A DNA stretch of 64,000 bases from an uncultured Bacteroidia bacterium (GCA_902780935.1 CACZHP010000005.1:48822-112821), one strand, 5' to 3'; shown: positions 16,180-25,448, counted from the stretch's first letter. Made by a program: numbers and translations. The notes: generated by a model from the letters alone, not told the origin.

Positions 16180-17202
16180 TTACCGCATCAGGAACGGATA
16201 CCTGTCCGTGCCGTCGAGGGCGAGGCAGGTGCCGCGGGCGACGGCCTTGAGGGGGTCATCGGCCACATGGAAAGGTATATTCACCTTGTCAGAGAACCTC
16301 TTGGCGATTCCCCTCAGCAGGGAACCCCCGCCGGCCAGCCAGATGCCGCTCTGCGCTATGTTGGAATACAGCTCCGGTGGAACCCGCTGGAGAACCTTGA
16401 TGATCTCGCTCTCGATCTTCGAGATGGTCTTGTCAATGCAGGCGCAGATCTCCTTGTAACTGATGGAGGCTTGCGCCGGATGGGCCGTGACCATATTCCT
16501 GGCCACGACCACATAGTCCTCCGGTTCTTCATCCTCAGGAAGTTCCATCAGCACCGAGCCGACAGCGTACTTGATATCCTCACCGGTCGTGCGGCCGATA
16601 CTGACGCTGTGCTGCTGGGCCAGGTAGTCGATGATGTCGGTCGTGATCTCATTCCCGGCCACGTGAATACTGGAAGACTCTACGATACCACCGAGGGAGA
16701 TGACGGCGATCTCCGTTGTCCCGCCGCCTATGTCAACCACCATGCTGCCCTTCGGCACCATCACGTCCAGGCCGATCCCCATCGCCGACGCCATAGGCTC
16801 ATAGATCATGAACACGTCGTGGGCGCCGGCGTGGGAGGCAGAGTCACGGATGGATCTCATATCAACGGGCGTGCTGCCGCCAGGAATGCCGATAACGATC
16901 TTCAGGGCTGGTTTGAATATGCCCTTACGGCCTCCCGTCGCCTTCTTGATAAAGCCCGTAAGCATCTTCTCGGCCGCGTCATAGTCGGCTATCACCCCGT
17001 TCATCAGGGGACGGACAGTGTAGATCCTCGGAGGCGTCAGTTCCTCCATCTGCTGAGCCTCCGTTCCTATCGCCACAAGTTTGTCCGTCTTGGACTCAAG
17101 CGCTATTATGCTGGGCTCGTCAAGGACGACCTCGCCGTCCTTGAATATCACCGTGTTGGCCGTGCCCAGGTCTATCGCCAACTCCTGAGTGAAGAATGCC
17201 AT
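16180..17202 (-). CDS. mreB: MreB-like bacterial actin
   Basis: A 340-residue actin-fold ATPase. Phosphate 1 is IDLGTANTVIF (about 10-20), phosphate 2 is VVDIGGGTTEIAVISLGG (about 158-175) and the adenosine motif is WLAGGGSLLRGI (about 294-305). MreB forms filaments that guide cell-wall synthesis. This copy is not accompanied by mreC, mreD or other elongasome genes. It starts one base after the vWA gene ends, inside a cluster of ubiquitin-like and protease genes, so it may be a specialised paralogue. Confidence 0.88.
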   Translation of the reverse strand: MAFFTQELAIDLGTANTVIFKDGEVVLDEPSIIALESKTDKLVAIGTEAQQMEELTPPRIYTVRPLMNGVIADYDAAEKMLTGFIKKATGGRKGIFKPALKIVIGIPGGSTPVDMRSIRDSASHAGAHDVFMIYEPMASAMGIGLDVMVPKGSMVVDIGGGTTEIAVISLGGIVESSSIHVAGNEITTDIIDYLAQQHSVSIGRTTGEDIKYAVGSVLMELPEDEEPEDYVVVARNMVTAHPAQASISYKEICACIDKTISKIESEIIKVLQRVPPELYSNIAQSGIWLAGGGSLLRGIAKRFSDKVNIPFHVADDPLKAVARGTCLALDGTDRYPFLMR

Positions 17203-17203
17203 A

Positions 17204-17878
17204 TCACTTCGTTCTCTTTTCTTCCTCAGTGAAGAACTCCTCCACTGAATTGTCCATTTTTCTGGAGATCCTGCTGTAGAGCCTCTTGCTTGCGGACCTG
17301 TGTTTCATCCACATTGCTCTTGTTCCCTCCTCGTCGGCGTCGAAGTCCATAGAGTCATAGATGCCCAGGTCTTTGGACACCTCCACGGAGTCCTGGTTGG
17401 CGCCGATATAGACGAACGTCCAGCCTTTCTCACGCAAGCGGTCTACCATGGCTTTCACGGCCGCCCTGGAGTATTCCCTGGACGCGTTCTCGAAGCCGTC
17501 GGTGATGACCGTCACAAGGACAGGCTCACCTTCTTTCACCTTGCGTTCGAGAGCCGTGATGGAGATGCCCATCGCGTCATAAAGAGGCGTGCAGGAGTCC
17601 GGACGATAGTCCTCATTCGTCAGGTCGCGGACCTCCGCGATCGGGACATCGTCGAATACGGTCTTAACCCATTGGCCGGTAGTGTTGAACGTCACGAAGG
17701 TGAACCGGTGATCCTGGTCGGGATGCTCCCTCTCCGACGCCCTGATCGTCTGGATGGTCTCATTGGCACCGCCAAGGGCAGCATTGTAAATCGCCTGCAT
17801 CGATCCGCTCTCGTCAAGGATCATAAGGTTGTGGACTGTTGTCCTCTTAGTCACTTTCTCGTTGATATTCTGTTCCAT
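17204..17878 (-). CDS. von Willebrand factor A domain protein
   Basis: A 224-residue single-domain vWA protein. The metal-ion-dependent adhesion site is complete: DESGSM (about 23-28), the Thr in SCTPLYDA (about 95-102) and the Asp in TVITDGFENA (about 124-133). There is no signal peptide, so it is cytoplasmic and probably acts as a scaffold with an ATPase, as vWA-MoxR and TerY-type proteins do. The likely ATPase partner in this cluster is the ClpB-type protein. It is followed one base later by the MreB-like gene. Confidence 0.88.
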   Translation of the reverse strand: MEQNINEKVTKRTTVHNLMILDESGSMQAIYNAALGGANETIQTIRASEREHPDQDHRFTFVTFNTTGQWVKTVFDDVPIAEVRDLTNEDYRPDSCTPLYDAMGISITALERKVKEGEPVLVTVITDGFENASREYSRAAVKAMVDRLREKGWTFVYIGANQDSVEVSKDLGIYDSMDFDADEEGTRAMWMKHRSASKRLYSRISRKMDNSVEEFFTEEEKRTK

Positions 17879-17932
17879 GATGTGTTTTATTTTGTTGGTT
17901 AATGATGGTTTACATGTATAATAGGCGCGGCC

Positions 17933-17973
17933 GGGCCCGCCAACCGCCTTTCACGCCTCACGGCGGCGGGCCC
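17933..17973. repeat. 9-bp GC-rich inverted repeat between membrane-protein and vWA genes
   Basis: GGGCCCGCC at 17933-17941 pairs with GGCGGGCCC at 17965-17973. It lies just downstream of the stop at 17991 (minus strand) and 55 bases before the vWA start. There is no T run, so it is more likely an RNA-processing or attenuating stem than a standard terminator. Confidence 0.5.
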
Positions 17974-17990
17974 TCTATTCCGCGCGGTAA

Positions 17991-18662
17991 TTACGACACG
18001 ATCTTGCCCTCCCGGTTACTGACAGCCTCGATCGGGATGCCGTTGGCCTCAAGTTTGGAAATATCCTCCCTGTCGTTGAGCATCTGGTTGTAAGTCTCGC
18101 CGAACATGTTCTCAAGATCGTTGATTATGCTGACATACTCGTTGAAAACATCCCTGAAATGGCCGTACTTGGGTTCGATTGCGCTGACAAAGAAGCAAAG
18201 GACCCCGCCATCGTCCGAGACCGACACCTTGCCAATCAGTCTGGCGTCGGTCGTCTTGGCAGCGGCCTGACGCAATAGCACGATGTCATATTTCTCCTTA
18301 TCAATACTGAATCGCTTCATGACAAGGAGATAAGGGAGTCTGTCGGTTGGGACAACATATCTCTCGCCTTGAACCATAAAGAACACGGCATCTTCCTTCT
18401 TGTCAGGGACATAACCGTTGTACTTCACCACATCGGCGACCAGGTCGGGAGTCAGGTCCCAGAGATCCTGGTCGTCAACCCGGCCCTGGGTCACCGGGCT
18501 TGACGAGACAACGGGTGTGTATGCCGTTTCCTCAAGGCTGCGGATCCGCTCTTTCTGAGACTTTATCTCCTCACGGTACTCATGTGTGGAACCCCGCTCA
18601 TCAATGAAGAGGGCGATGAAGATGATCGCCACGGTCACTGTTATTATCAATGCTGTTATCAT
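17991..18662 (-). CDS. Membrane-anchored hypothetical protein
   Basis: A 223-residue protein with an N-terminal membrane helix (ITALIITVTVAIIFIALFI, residues 2-20), a short coiled coil (YREEIKSQKERIRSLEE, about 29-45) and a soluble domain of about 150 residues with mixed strands and helices. The soluble domain has no motif I recognise. It is encoded between the TPR/retropepsin-like gene and the vWA gene on the same strand, so it may tether components of the cluster to the inner membrane. Confidence 0.65.
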   Translation of the reverse strand: MITALIITVTVAIIFIALFIDERGSTHEYREEIKSQKERIRSLEETAYTPVVSSSPVTQGRVDDQDLWDLTPDLVADVVKYNGYVPDKKEDAVFFMVQGERYVVPTDRLPYLLVMKRFSIDKEKYDIVLLRQAAAKTTDARLIGKVSVSDDGGVLCFFVSAIEPKYGHFRDVFNEYVSIINDLENMFGETYNQMLNDREDISKLEANGIPIEAVSNREGKIVS

Positions 18663-18819
18663 GTTAGTAATGCGAGAAATGTGTTAATGTGATTGTGGTT
18701 GCCGCCCTCCGTTGAGAGTCGGCGAACGCTTATACGGGAAAACCTCAGTAAATGTTTCAACCAGCCTCTGAAACGTCTGTGGAACCATTGGCCCACCTTT
18801 TGAAAGCGGCCGCCACTCC

Positions 18820-20910
18820 CTAACGCTTTATGATTATCTTGTTGTTGGCGTTGTCGATGGTGATGGTCCCGAAACGCTCCATGGCGCTCTGGCCAAGAAG
18901 GAGCGGTGCCTTCTGGCTGCCGACCACAGAGGCGTCGACATTATGCAGCACGGCATCACCGATCTTGACCTCACGAAGAGTGATGACCGTACCCTCGCTG
19001 ATCTGGCCGTTGGCTGTCTGGTAATATTTCTTACCCTTGATGTCACGGTTGGAAAGGTAGCCGTTCTTCAGCATGAAGCTGGCCTCCACGGAGGAGATGG
19101 TCACGTCGGACGCCCCGGTGTCGAAGATCATCTGGAGCGGAAGCCCGTTGATGTCGCACGGGATCTCGAAAGTGCCGCCTGAATGTCGCTTTACCGCCAC
19201 CTCCGTCGTTATTGGCTCATGCTCTTTAACCGCCTCGGCTCCGTTGAACCCGTTATCCTCCAGGTATTTCTGATGAATCGTCTTATATTCAGCTACAAGT
19301 TCCTTGAACTCCGGGAGATCCCTGACCGGATCCATGTCGTCGTCCATGCCGATGTGGGCGAAACTCCGGTACCCCTTCCCGAAGGCGGTCCTGAGGGCGG
19401 CGACAGACTCCTCCAGCCGGCCCATCCGGGAGTACAGGCATGCGCGGTCGTAATAGTGCCCGGCGTCTGCGGGGTCAGTGGCGATGATCCTGTCCATCCA
19501 CTCCTCGGCCTCCTTGTCCTTCCCGAGGAAGTGAAGGGCGTAATGGCGGCAACTTCCGTCACGTACCACCGTGTCCAGTTTGACCACGGCCTCAAAGTCC
19601 TTCCTGGCCTCGGCCTCTTTGCCCTCAATGAGGAGCAACTCGCCACGCATCAAATGAAGGTAGGGATATTTGTCATTCAGCTCGATGCCGGTGTCATAGT
19701 CCTCAAGCGCCCCTCTCCGGTCGCCCGCCATCTCCTTGCACCAGCCCCTGCGGTAGTAGCAGAAGGCCTCTTTCGGAGACTCCTCGATCGCGTCGGTGAA
19801 GTCATTAATGGCCGACTCAAGGTCACCGGAGAGACGGTGGTAGTCTCCGAGCATGCACAGGGAATACATGTCACTCTCCCTCTCGATCGCCTTGGTGATG
19901 TCGGCTATCGCCTTGTCGTAGAGCCCGAGCTCCTTGTAGCAGTCGCTACGGTAATAGAATATCTCCCCGACCTGGCCGTATCCCGCCTCCATCTCGTCAT
20001 AGACCCGGACAGCGTCGGCGTATTTATGCGTATGGGATAGGAACTCGGCCAGGAGAGCCTTCCACGGGAAAGGGTCGTCCACGCTCTTCACCTTATCCTT
20101 GATAGCCGCCTCGGCGTAGGCCGGGCGCTTGGCGCAGACGGCCAGCACGGAGTCCGACTGGGCGTTAGTGTCCTTGTCGAGCCACTCCAGGCCGGCGTCG
20201 ATCGCCTTCGAGGTCTCGCCCAGCTTGTCGAAAGCGTACATCTTGAAGCGGTAAGGCTCGGCGTATTCCCTGTCAAGCTTCTGGCATTTGTCCAGGAGAT
20301 CCAGCGCCTCGCGGTACTCGCGGCGGTCCACCCTCGTCCTGGCCAGGCCTACCATGGCACCCACGTCGGCCTCGTTCTCGGACAGCATGTGCCTGTAAAC
20401 CGCTTCAGCGCCGTCAAGGTTCTTGTTCAGATAAAGCGCCTGGGCATAGTCGAAGGATATGCTTTGGAGGTTCTCCTTGTTGTCCTTCTGTGCCAGGGCG
20501 TATGCCGTCCCCAGTGACTCCGCCGCCTTCGGGCGGTCACCCATGTCACTGTAAAGGTGGCCTTTCCACCAGTGGAGCGTGGAGTTGGCGATCTCGGACT
20601 TCTTGGGCTTGTTGACCTTTAGGGCGTGGTTGACGTCCGCCATCGCGTCGCCGTAAGCCCCCTTGCGGCGGTAAAGGCGGACACGGAGCAGAAGGGCCTG
20701 GACATTGTCCGGGGTCTCCTGGAGCTGCTTGTCCACAAGGTCGAGCGCCTTGGCATCGTCCTTCTCCTGGTCAAGGGCCTCCCAGGCCCGCTGGAGGTTG
20801 TAGTCGTTACCGGCTTTGCCGGCGCCGGTCTTGGCGGTTCCCTGGGCGAACGCCTGGCCGCAGGTCAGGGTCAGCAGAAGCGCTGACAGGATGGTAAAAA
20901 TTCTTCTCAT
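18820..20910 (-). CDS. Secreted TPR protein with C-terminal retropepsin-like domain
   Basis: A 696-residue exported protein. Residues 1-22 form a signal peptide ending FAQG. About 35-540 is a long run of tetratricopeptide repeats, for example AICYYRRGWCKEMAGDRRGA-like helix pairs at 370-430. The last 120 residues are a retropepsin-like aspartyl protease: MIFDTGASDVTISS (catalytic DTG, about 598), YYQTANGQISEGT and LLLGQSAMERFG. The DTG suggests an active dimeric protease, presumably in the periplasm. TPR repeats usually bind proteins, so it may recruit or cut partners. It is encoded in the same leftward block as the Clp and vWA genes. Confidence 0.88.
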   Translation of the reverse strand: MRRIFTILSALLLTLTCGQAFAQGTAKTGAGKAGNDYNLQRAWEALDQEKDDAKALDLVDKQLQETPDNVQALLLRVRLYRRKGAYGDAMADVNHALKVNKPKKSEIANSTLHWWKGHLYSDMGDRPKAAESLGTAYALAQKDNKENLQSISFDYAQALYLNKNLDGAEAVYRHMLSENEADVGAMVGLARTRVDRREYREALDLLDKCQKLDREYAEPYRFKMYAFDKLGETSKAIDAGLEWLDKDTNAQSDSVLAVCAKRPAYAEAAIKDKVKSVDDPFPWKALLAEFLSHTHKYADAVRVYDEMEAGYGQVGEIFYYRSDCYKELGLYDKAIADITKAIERESDMYSLCMLGDYHRLSGDLESAINDFTDAIEESPKEAFCYYRRGWCKEMAGDRRGALEDYDTGIELNDKYPYLHLMRGELLLIEGKEAEARKDFEAVVKLDTVVRDGSCRHYALHFLGKDKEAEEWMDRIIATDPADAGHYYDRACLYSRMGRLEESVAALRTAFGKGYRSFAHIGMDDDMDPVRDLPEFKELVAEYKTIHQKYLEDNGFNGAEAVKEHEPITTEVAVKRHSGGTFEIPCDINGLPLQMIFDTGASDVTISSVEASFMLKNGYLSNRDIKGKKYYQTANGQISEGTVITLREVKIGDAVLHNVDASVVGSQKAPLLLGQSAMERFGTITIDNANNKIIIKR

Positions 20911-20975
20911 TGCGTGAAAGTGTTTGTGATGTTTTCTATAGTTAATGTCAGTTTTGGGGAAAGGTAACCACCTTC

Positions 20976-21146
20976 CTATTTGATAAGCTTACCCACGGTC
21001 TTCACGAGGGTGCGGCCGATCTTGCGCTCGAGCCCCTGCTTGGTCAAGGGGATCCCTGTCGCCCTTGCGATGCTTCTCTTGATGACGTCGACACCGAGGG
21101 CCCTTCTGGGCGAGAACGATGTCCCTGGAATTCCGAAAATCTTCAT
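20976..21146 (-). CDS. Small basic 56-residue protein
   Basis: A short gene beginning MKIFGIPGTSFSPRRALGVD and continuing through SIARATGIPLTKQGLERKIG to a TAG at 20976-20978. It is strongly basic, with no membrane segment. The phrase TGIPLTKQGxxRKIG reminds me of small phage or plasmid-borne proteins, but I cannot name a family. It lies 41 bases after the ClpB-type gene and 65 bases before the TPR gene on the same strand. It could be an adaptor or substrate for the unfoldase. Confidence 0.6.
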   Translation of the reverse strand: MKIFGIPGTSFSPRRALGVDVIKRSIARATGIPLTKQGLERKIGRTLVKTVGKLIK

Positions 21147-21187
21147 GGTTGTGTTGTGTTTGGTTGTTGACGCGAAAATAGTCCCGT

Positions 21188-23704
21188 TCAGCGAACTGTT
21201 TCTTCGTCAGAATTAATGAACGAAAAATCCCCATCCTCCGCCGAGACACGTATCGGCGCGTCCCTCCTCAAGGAGCCGTCAATGAATCCCGTGGCGAGCG
21301 GGTTGATGATGTGGTCGTTGATCGCCCTCTTTACCGGGCGGGCCCCGTAGCGGGGGTCATATCCCTTCCCGGCCAGAAGATCCAGGGCCGCCTCGTCAAA
21401 GGACACCGCGGTACCCTCGGCAGAGAGCTTGTGGGACAGGGACTCCAGCTGAAGGGCGCAGATTCTCCGCACAGCGTCCATGCCCAGGGGGGCGAAGGCC
21501 ACGATGTCATCGATCCTGTTGATGAACTCCGGGGCGAGGCGGGACCGCAGCTCCTCCTCACGGATATTGGATGTCATGATGACGATCGTGTTGCGGAAGT
21601 TGACGGTCCGTCCTTGCCCGTCAGTCATCCGGCCGTCGTCAAGGACCTGGAGAAGTGTCTCGAACACCTTGGGATGCGCCTTCTCGATCTCATCCAGAAG
21701 GACCACCGAGTAGGGCCTGCGACGTACGGCCTCGGTCAACTGTCCGCCCTGGTCGTAACCCACATAGCCGGGAGGGGCACCGAAGAGGCGTGACACCGAG
21801 TGTTCCTGCTGGTACTCGCTCATGTCGATCCGCACGAGCATGTCACGGCTGTTGAAGAGGTAGTCCGCCAACGTCTTGGCCAGCTCCGTCTTCCCGACAC
21901 CCGTCGGGCCCATGAAGAGGAACGACCCGACCGGCCGGCCGGCGTCCCCAAGCCCCACCTTGTTGCGCCTGATCACCTTCGACACGGCGGCGACAGCCTC
22001 CTCCTGGCCGATCACCGAGCGGGAAAGGGTATTCTCGAGGCCGGCGAGTTTCTCGGACTCGTCCTCCCTCAGGCGGCTCACAGGGATGCCGGTCCAGGCC
22101 GTCACCACCCCCCGGATATCGTCGTCGTCAAGGCTGTCCTTCAGGAGGGTCGGCTCGGCTCCCTCTGTCGCGGAGGCGATCTCATCCCGGAGAGCTGACA
22201 TCCTGTCCCTCAGCGAGACCGCCTCCTCGTAACGGCCAGCCTCCTCGGCCTCCCGGCTCCTAGATCTCAGTCCCTCAATCTCATCACGCAGACGCTGGAG
22301 CGACTCCATCCGCTCGCGCTCGTTACTCCAGCGGGCATTCAGGGCGTTCTCCCTCTCCCGCAGGTTGTCGATCTCCCTATCCAGTTCCGAGAGGTCATGG
22401 TCCATCTCATCCTGGCGCAGGGACTCCCGCTCCATCTCCCTGGAGCGGATCTGCCTCGACAGCTCGTCCAGCTCCACCGGCACCGAGGAACGCTCCATCC
22501 TCATCCTTGAGGCGGCCTCGTCAAGAAGGTCGATCGCCTTGTCGGGGAGATACCTTCCCGAGACATACCGGGAAGACAGCCGGACGGCGGAGACGATAGC
22601 CTCGTCCAGGATCCGTATGCGGTGGAACGACTCGAACCGGCCCTTGATCCCCCGCATGATCGTTATCGCCGTCTCCTCGTCAGGCTCGTCGACGACAACC
22701 TTCTGGAACCGCCTCTCGAACGCCTTGTCGCTCTCGATGTACTTGGTGTACTCCTCGTCGGTCGTCGCCCCGATCACACGGATCTCCGAACGGGAAAGCT
22801 CGGGCTTGAGAATATTCGCCGCGTCCATCGACCCCCCGCCGCGACCGGTGCCGATAAGAAGGTGCATCTCGTCGATGAAGAGGACGATGTCCGGATCCTC
22901 CCTCACATCCCTCATGACCTTCTTCAGCCTGTCCTCGAACTCTCCCTGCATCCCGGCTCCTGCCATCAGCGAGGGCACGTCCAGGGCGTAAAGCTTGGTT
23001 CCCCGGAGATCCTGCGGCACGTCCCCGCGGACCAGCCTCTGGGCCAGGCCCTCCACTATGGCCGTCTTGCCGGTTCCGGGAGGGCCGACGAGCACGGGGT
23101 TGTTCTTGGTCTTCCTCGAGAGGATCTGCAGCACCCGGCGGGTCTCGTCATCACGTCCTATAACAGGCTCAAGGTTTCCCTCGCTGGCCAGGAGCGTGAG
23201 ATTCCGGGCGTACTTCTTCAGGTGGCGGGGCACGCGGCCCTCACCATCAGCGGCTTCCTGCCTGGAGATGTTTCCCTCGCGGAACAGGCGCACTGCCTCC
23301 GCCACCCCATCCTCGGTCACCCCCACGCGGCGCATCAGCTCGCGGGCCTCTCCGGGAACCACGGCCATCGCCCAGAAGACATGCTCGAGAGCGACGTTGG
23401 AGCTGCCGCTGCCGACGGCAAGGGAGAGGGCCTTCCCGAAAACAGTCTCAAGGTCACGGGAGAGAGGCACGGACCTCGGTTCCTCGTATCCCGGAAGCGG
23501 CAGGGAGGAGTTGATGTAATCCCTGAATGCCCTTGGGTTGATCTCCATCCTCTGAAGGAGGAAGGACACCATGTCCGCACCCTCGTCGAGGATGGCGGCG
23601 AGCATCACGGTAGGGGTTATTTCCGGATAGCGGCTCTCCTTGGCTATGGAGAAAGCGCGGGTCACCGCCCGGCGGGTATTCTCTGTGAATTTTGAATAGT
23701 CCAT
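21188..23704 (-). CDS. ClpB-type AAA+ unfoldase/disaggregase
   Basis: An 838-residue Hsp100 protein with an N-terminal Clp repeat domain (about 1-140), AAA module 1 (Walker A GPPGTGKT about 207; Walker B VLFIDEMH), a long coiled-coil middle domain (about 400-525, as in ClpB) and AAA module 2 (Walker A GPTGVGKTELAK; Walker B VVLLDEIEKAHP). There is no obvious ClpP-binding loop, so it should unfold or disaggregate rather than feed ClpP. I chose the ATG at 23704 (MDYSKFT), the usual Clp start; a longer frame adds 11 residues. The position beside E1, E2 and JAMM genes suggests a role in handling modified proteins. Confidence 0.92.
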   Translation of the reverse strand: MDYSKFTENTRRAVTRAFSIAKESRYPEITPTVMLAAILDEGADMVSFLLQRMEINPRAFRDYINSSLPLPGYEEPRSVPLSRDLETVFGKALSLAVGSGSSNVALEHVFWAMAVVPGEARELMRRVGVTEDGVAEAVRLFREGNISRQEAADGEGRVPRHLKKYARNLTLLASEGNLEPVIGRDDETRRVLQILSRKTKNNPVLVGPPGTGKTAIVEGLAQRLVRGDVPQDLRGTKLYALDVPSLMAGAGMQGEFEDRLKKVMRDVREDPDIVLFIDEMHLLIGTGRGGGSMDAANILKPELSRSEIRVIGATTDEEYTKYIESDKAFERRFQKVVVDEPDEETAITIMRGIKGRFESFHRIRILDEAIVSAVRLSSRYVSGRYLPDKAIDLLDEAASRMRMERSSVPVELDELSRQIRSREMERESLRQDEMDHDLSELDREIDNLRERENALNARWSNERERMESLQRLRDEIEGLRSRSREAEEAGRYEEAVSLRDRMSALRDEIASATEGAEPTLLKDSLDDDDIRGVVTAWTGIPVSRLREDESEKLAGLENTLSRSVIGQEEAVAAVSKVIRRNKVGLGDAGRPVGSFLFMGPTGVGKTELAKTLADYLFNSRDMLVRIDMSEYQQEHSVSRLFGAPPGYVGYDQGGQLTEAVRRRPYSVVLLDEIEKAHPKVFETLLQVLDDGRMTDGQGRTVNFRNTIVIMTSNIREEELRSRLAPEFINRIDDIVAFAPLGMDAVRRICALQLESLSHKLSAEGTAVSFDEAALDLLAGKGYDPRYGARPVKRAINDHIINPLATGFIDGSLRRDAPIRVSAEDGDFSFINSDEETVR

Positions 23705-23714
23705 ATTATCATTA

Positions 23715-23975
23715 TTAACTGCCGCACAGCGCCGCAAGGACGCTCACGGCCGCGTAGACGGCGATGTAAGCGAGGACCTTGACCAGGCCTTGGAAGAAGC
23801 CTCCCGACTCTCCGGAATTAGCCCCCGACCTTGGCGGAGGTGGGGTGGTGCGGGTATAGTACGGCCTTGAGGAGGTCTGCCTCGGTTGGGGTGACGGTCT
23901 TGGTGACGGTCTCGGCCGGCTCATCTCGGGGACATCCTCGAACTCCCCGGTGCGCTCGTTATAGACGTAAGGCAT
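23715..23975 (-). CDS. Small proline-rich tail-anchored protein
   Basis: An 86-residue protein with three parts: an N-terminal MPYVYNERTGEFEDVPE, a Pro/Arg/Ser-rich linker (about 20-58) and a C-terminal membrane helix (LVKVLAYIAVYAAVSVLAAL, about 64-83). Its ATG overlaps the TAA of the E1-like gene (TAATG), a coupling signal. The N-terminal TGxFxxV phrase also occurs near the start of the E1-like protein (DPVTGDFRQV). It does not look like a ubiquitin-like beta-grasp domain. It may be a membrane anchor for the pathway. Confidence 0.65.
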   Translation of the reverse strand: MPYVYNERTGEFEDVPEMSRPRPSPRPSPQPRQTSSRPYYTRTTPPPPRSGANSGESGGFFQGLVKVLAYIAVYAAVSVLAALCGS

Positions 23976-25435
23976 TATCCGAGATCGATATTGATGTCCT
24001 CAAGACCGGTGACAGAAGGCTCACCTTCTCCCCCGATATTCACCTCTCCGCAGACAGGGCACTCCATGTCCCTCTCGATCCTCGCCCCGTACCAGCGGAG
24101 GATGGTGGGCATGCCCCCGGCCTCTGGCATGGGCTTCCAGTTGGAGAACCTCTTCTCGCGGCGGTTAGCCCAGATGTAATAGTCATAGACCAGCTCCTTC
24201 TCAAGGCAGGATATCCCCGACTCCCGGCCCCTTGAGAGCTCGAGGAGCGAGAGCTTGACCATCATGTCGCAGATGGGGGCAATGTCCGATGACAGTCCCA
24301 CCTGCACCATGGCGTCTGCGTCCTCGGGCGAGACGTAGGCGGCTATCCGACCGTCCCTGCGGGCAGAAGCCTCATCTGTGATCTCCTCCTGTTGGAGATT
24401 TCCACCACCGACAAGACAGCAGTAGCATGGGCCTCCAGGACGCTGGATGAGGACATCACCACCCTCAGCCCTGGTAAACGCCCTACCGTAGATACCAACC
24501 TTCCCGGCATAAGCTATGGCGGCGGAAAGATTGTAACGACTGGAGTTGTTGTCCGTGGCACAGATCACCAGGTCGGCCTTGGCCACCTCGTCACTGAGGA
24601 TATGGACATCCTCGTTGATATTCACTGGGAACTTGTCTACCCGTGCGTAAGGGTTCTTGCCGAGAATGGCCTCCTCGATGACATTCGTCTTAAGGCGTCC
24701 GAGGTCACGGACCGAGGCGATGTGGCGGGAAAGGTTGTGGATCTCGACACGGTCGAAATCCATCAGGGCGAAGCTCCCCACACCGGCCTGCGCCAGCTCG
24801 ACGGCTATCCTGGAGCCGAAACTGCCGAGTCCGACTATCATGACCCGCTTGTCCTTAAGGACCCCGACCTCAAGTATCCCCTTGGATCTGGAGAAGAGGT
24901 TCTCCTCCGAGGGGATAAGATAGAGGTCGGCCTCGCACCAGATGTTCCTCTTCTCCTCCTTCGAGAGCGCCGAGACGAAGGCTCTGGGCTTCTCTCCAGA
25001 ATGGAGTACGCAGACGCCCTTCCAATCATCCCCGAAGGGTATCTTTGGCAGCCTGTCTTCTAAGCTCATGTAGCAGCCGATCTCATCGTCGGTCACCAGA
25101 CGGCTGGCGGAGTCAGGGTTTACGTGGAAGACACCCTTCTCGATCTCGGCGGCCGGGAGGCGTATCCTCCTCTTCCGCTGAAGCTGCCCCACCGCACCGT
25201 TGAGATCGTCCTCCCTTATGACGACTATCGCCTTGGGGTTCTCCTCACCGGCGGCGAAGCCCTTGTCGGTCATCTCGGTCACCACGTCGCCGTCACCGTG
25301 GCTAGCGCCCCTCTCCACCTGCCGGAAATCTCCTGTAACCGGGTCGAAGACAAGATCCTTCATAGTGCTGCCCTGATTGAGTCCCTGCTCGCGGACATCA
25401 CGGGCCAATTCGTTAAGTTGCTGTTCGTTGCTCAT
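23975..25435 (-). CDS. ThiF-family E1-like adenylating enzyme
   Basis: A 486-residue protein with an extra N-terminal region of about 190 residues and a C-terminal ThiF/MoeB/E1 domain. The nucleotide loop is VGLGSFGS (201-208), followed by the ATP-binding signature DFDRVEIHNLSR (226-237) and ATDNNSSR (293-300). Two Cys pairs, CYCC (337-340) and CPVC (459-462), match the zinc site of the family. Such enzymes adenylate the C-terminal Gly of a ubiquitin-like protein. It lies 13 bases downstream of the E2-like gene. Its N-terminal region is not one I recognise. No CD-NTase gene is nearby, so this is not a CBASS locus. Confidence 0.9.
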   Translation of the reverse strand: MSNEQQLNELARDVREQGLNQGSTMKDLVFDPVTGDFRQVERGASHGDGDVVTEMTDKGFAAGEENPKAIVVIREDDLNGAVGQLQRKRRIRLPAAEIEKGVFHVNPDSASRLVTDDEIGCYMSLEDRLPKIPFGDDWKGVCVLHSGEKPRAFVSALSKEEKRNIWCEADLYLIPSEENLFSRSKGILEVGVLKDKRVMIVGLGSFGSRIAVELAQAGVGSFALMDFDRVEIHNLSRHIASVRDLGRLKTNVIEEAILGKNPYARVDKFPVNINEDVHILSDEVAKADLVICATDNNSSRYNLSAAIAYAGKVGIYGRAFTRAEGGDVLIQRPGGPCYCCLVGGGNLQQEEITDEASARRDGRIAAYVSPEDADAMVQVGLSSDIAPICDMMVKLSLLELSRGRESGISCLEKELVYDYYIWANRREKRFSNWKPMPEAGGMPTILRWYGARIERDMECPVCGEVNIGGEGEPSVTGLEDINIDLG

Positions 25436-25448
25436 TGTACTATATGTG

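Noticed and set aside
16267-17232. A 321-residue open frame on the + strand
   Set aside because: It is antisense to the MreB-like gene, with no recognisable domain.
22622-23695. A 357-residue open frame on the + strand
   Set aside because: It lies entirely antisense to the ClpB-type gene and is low-complexity in the way expected of a GC-rich shadow frame.
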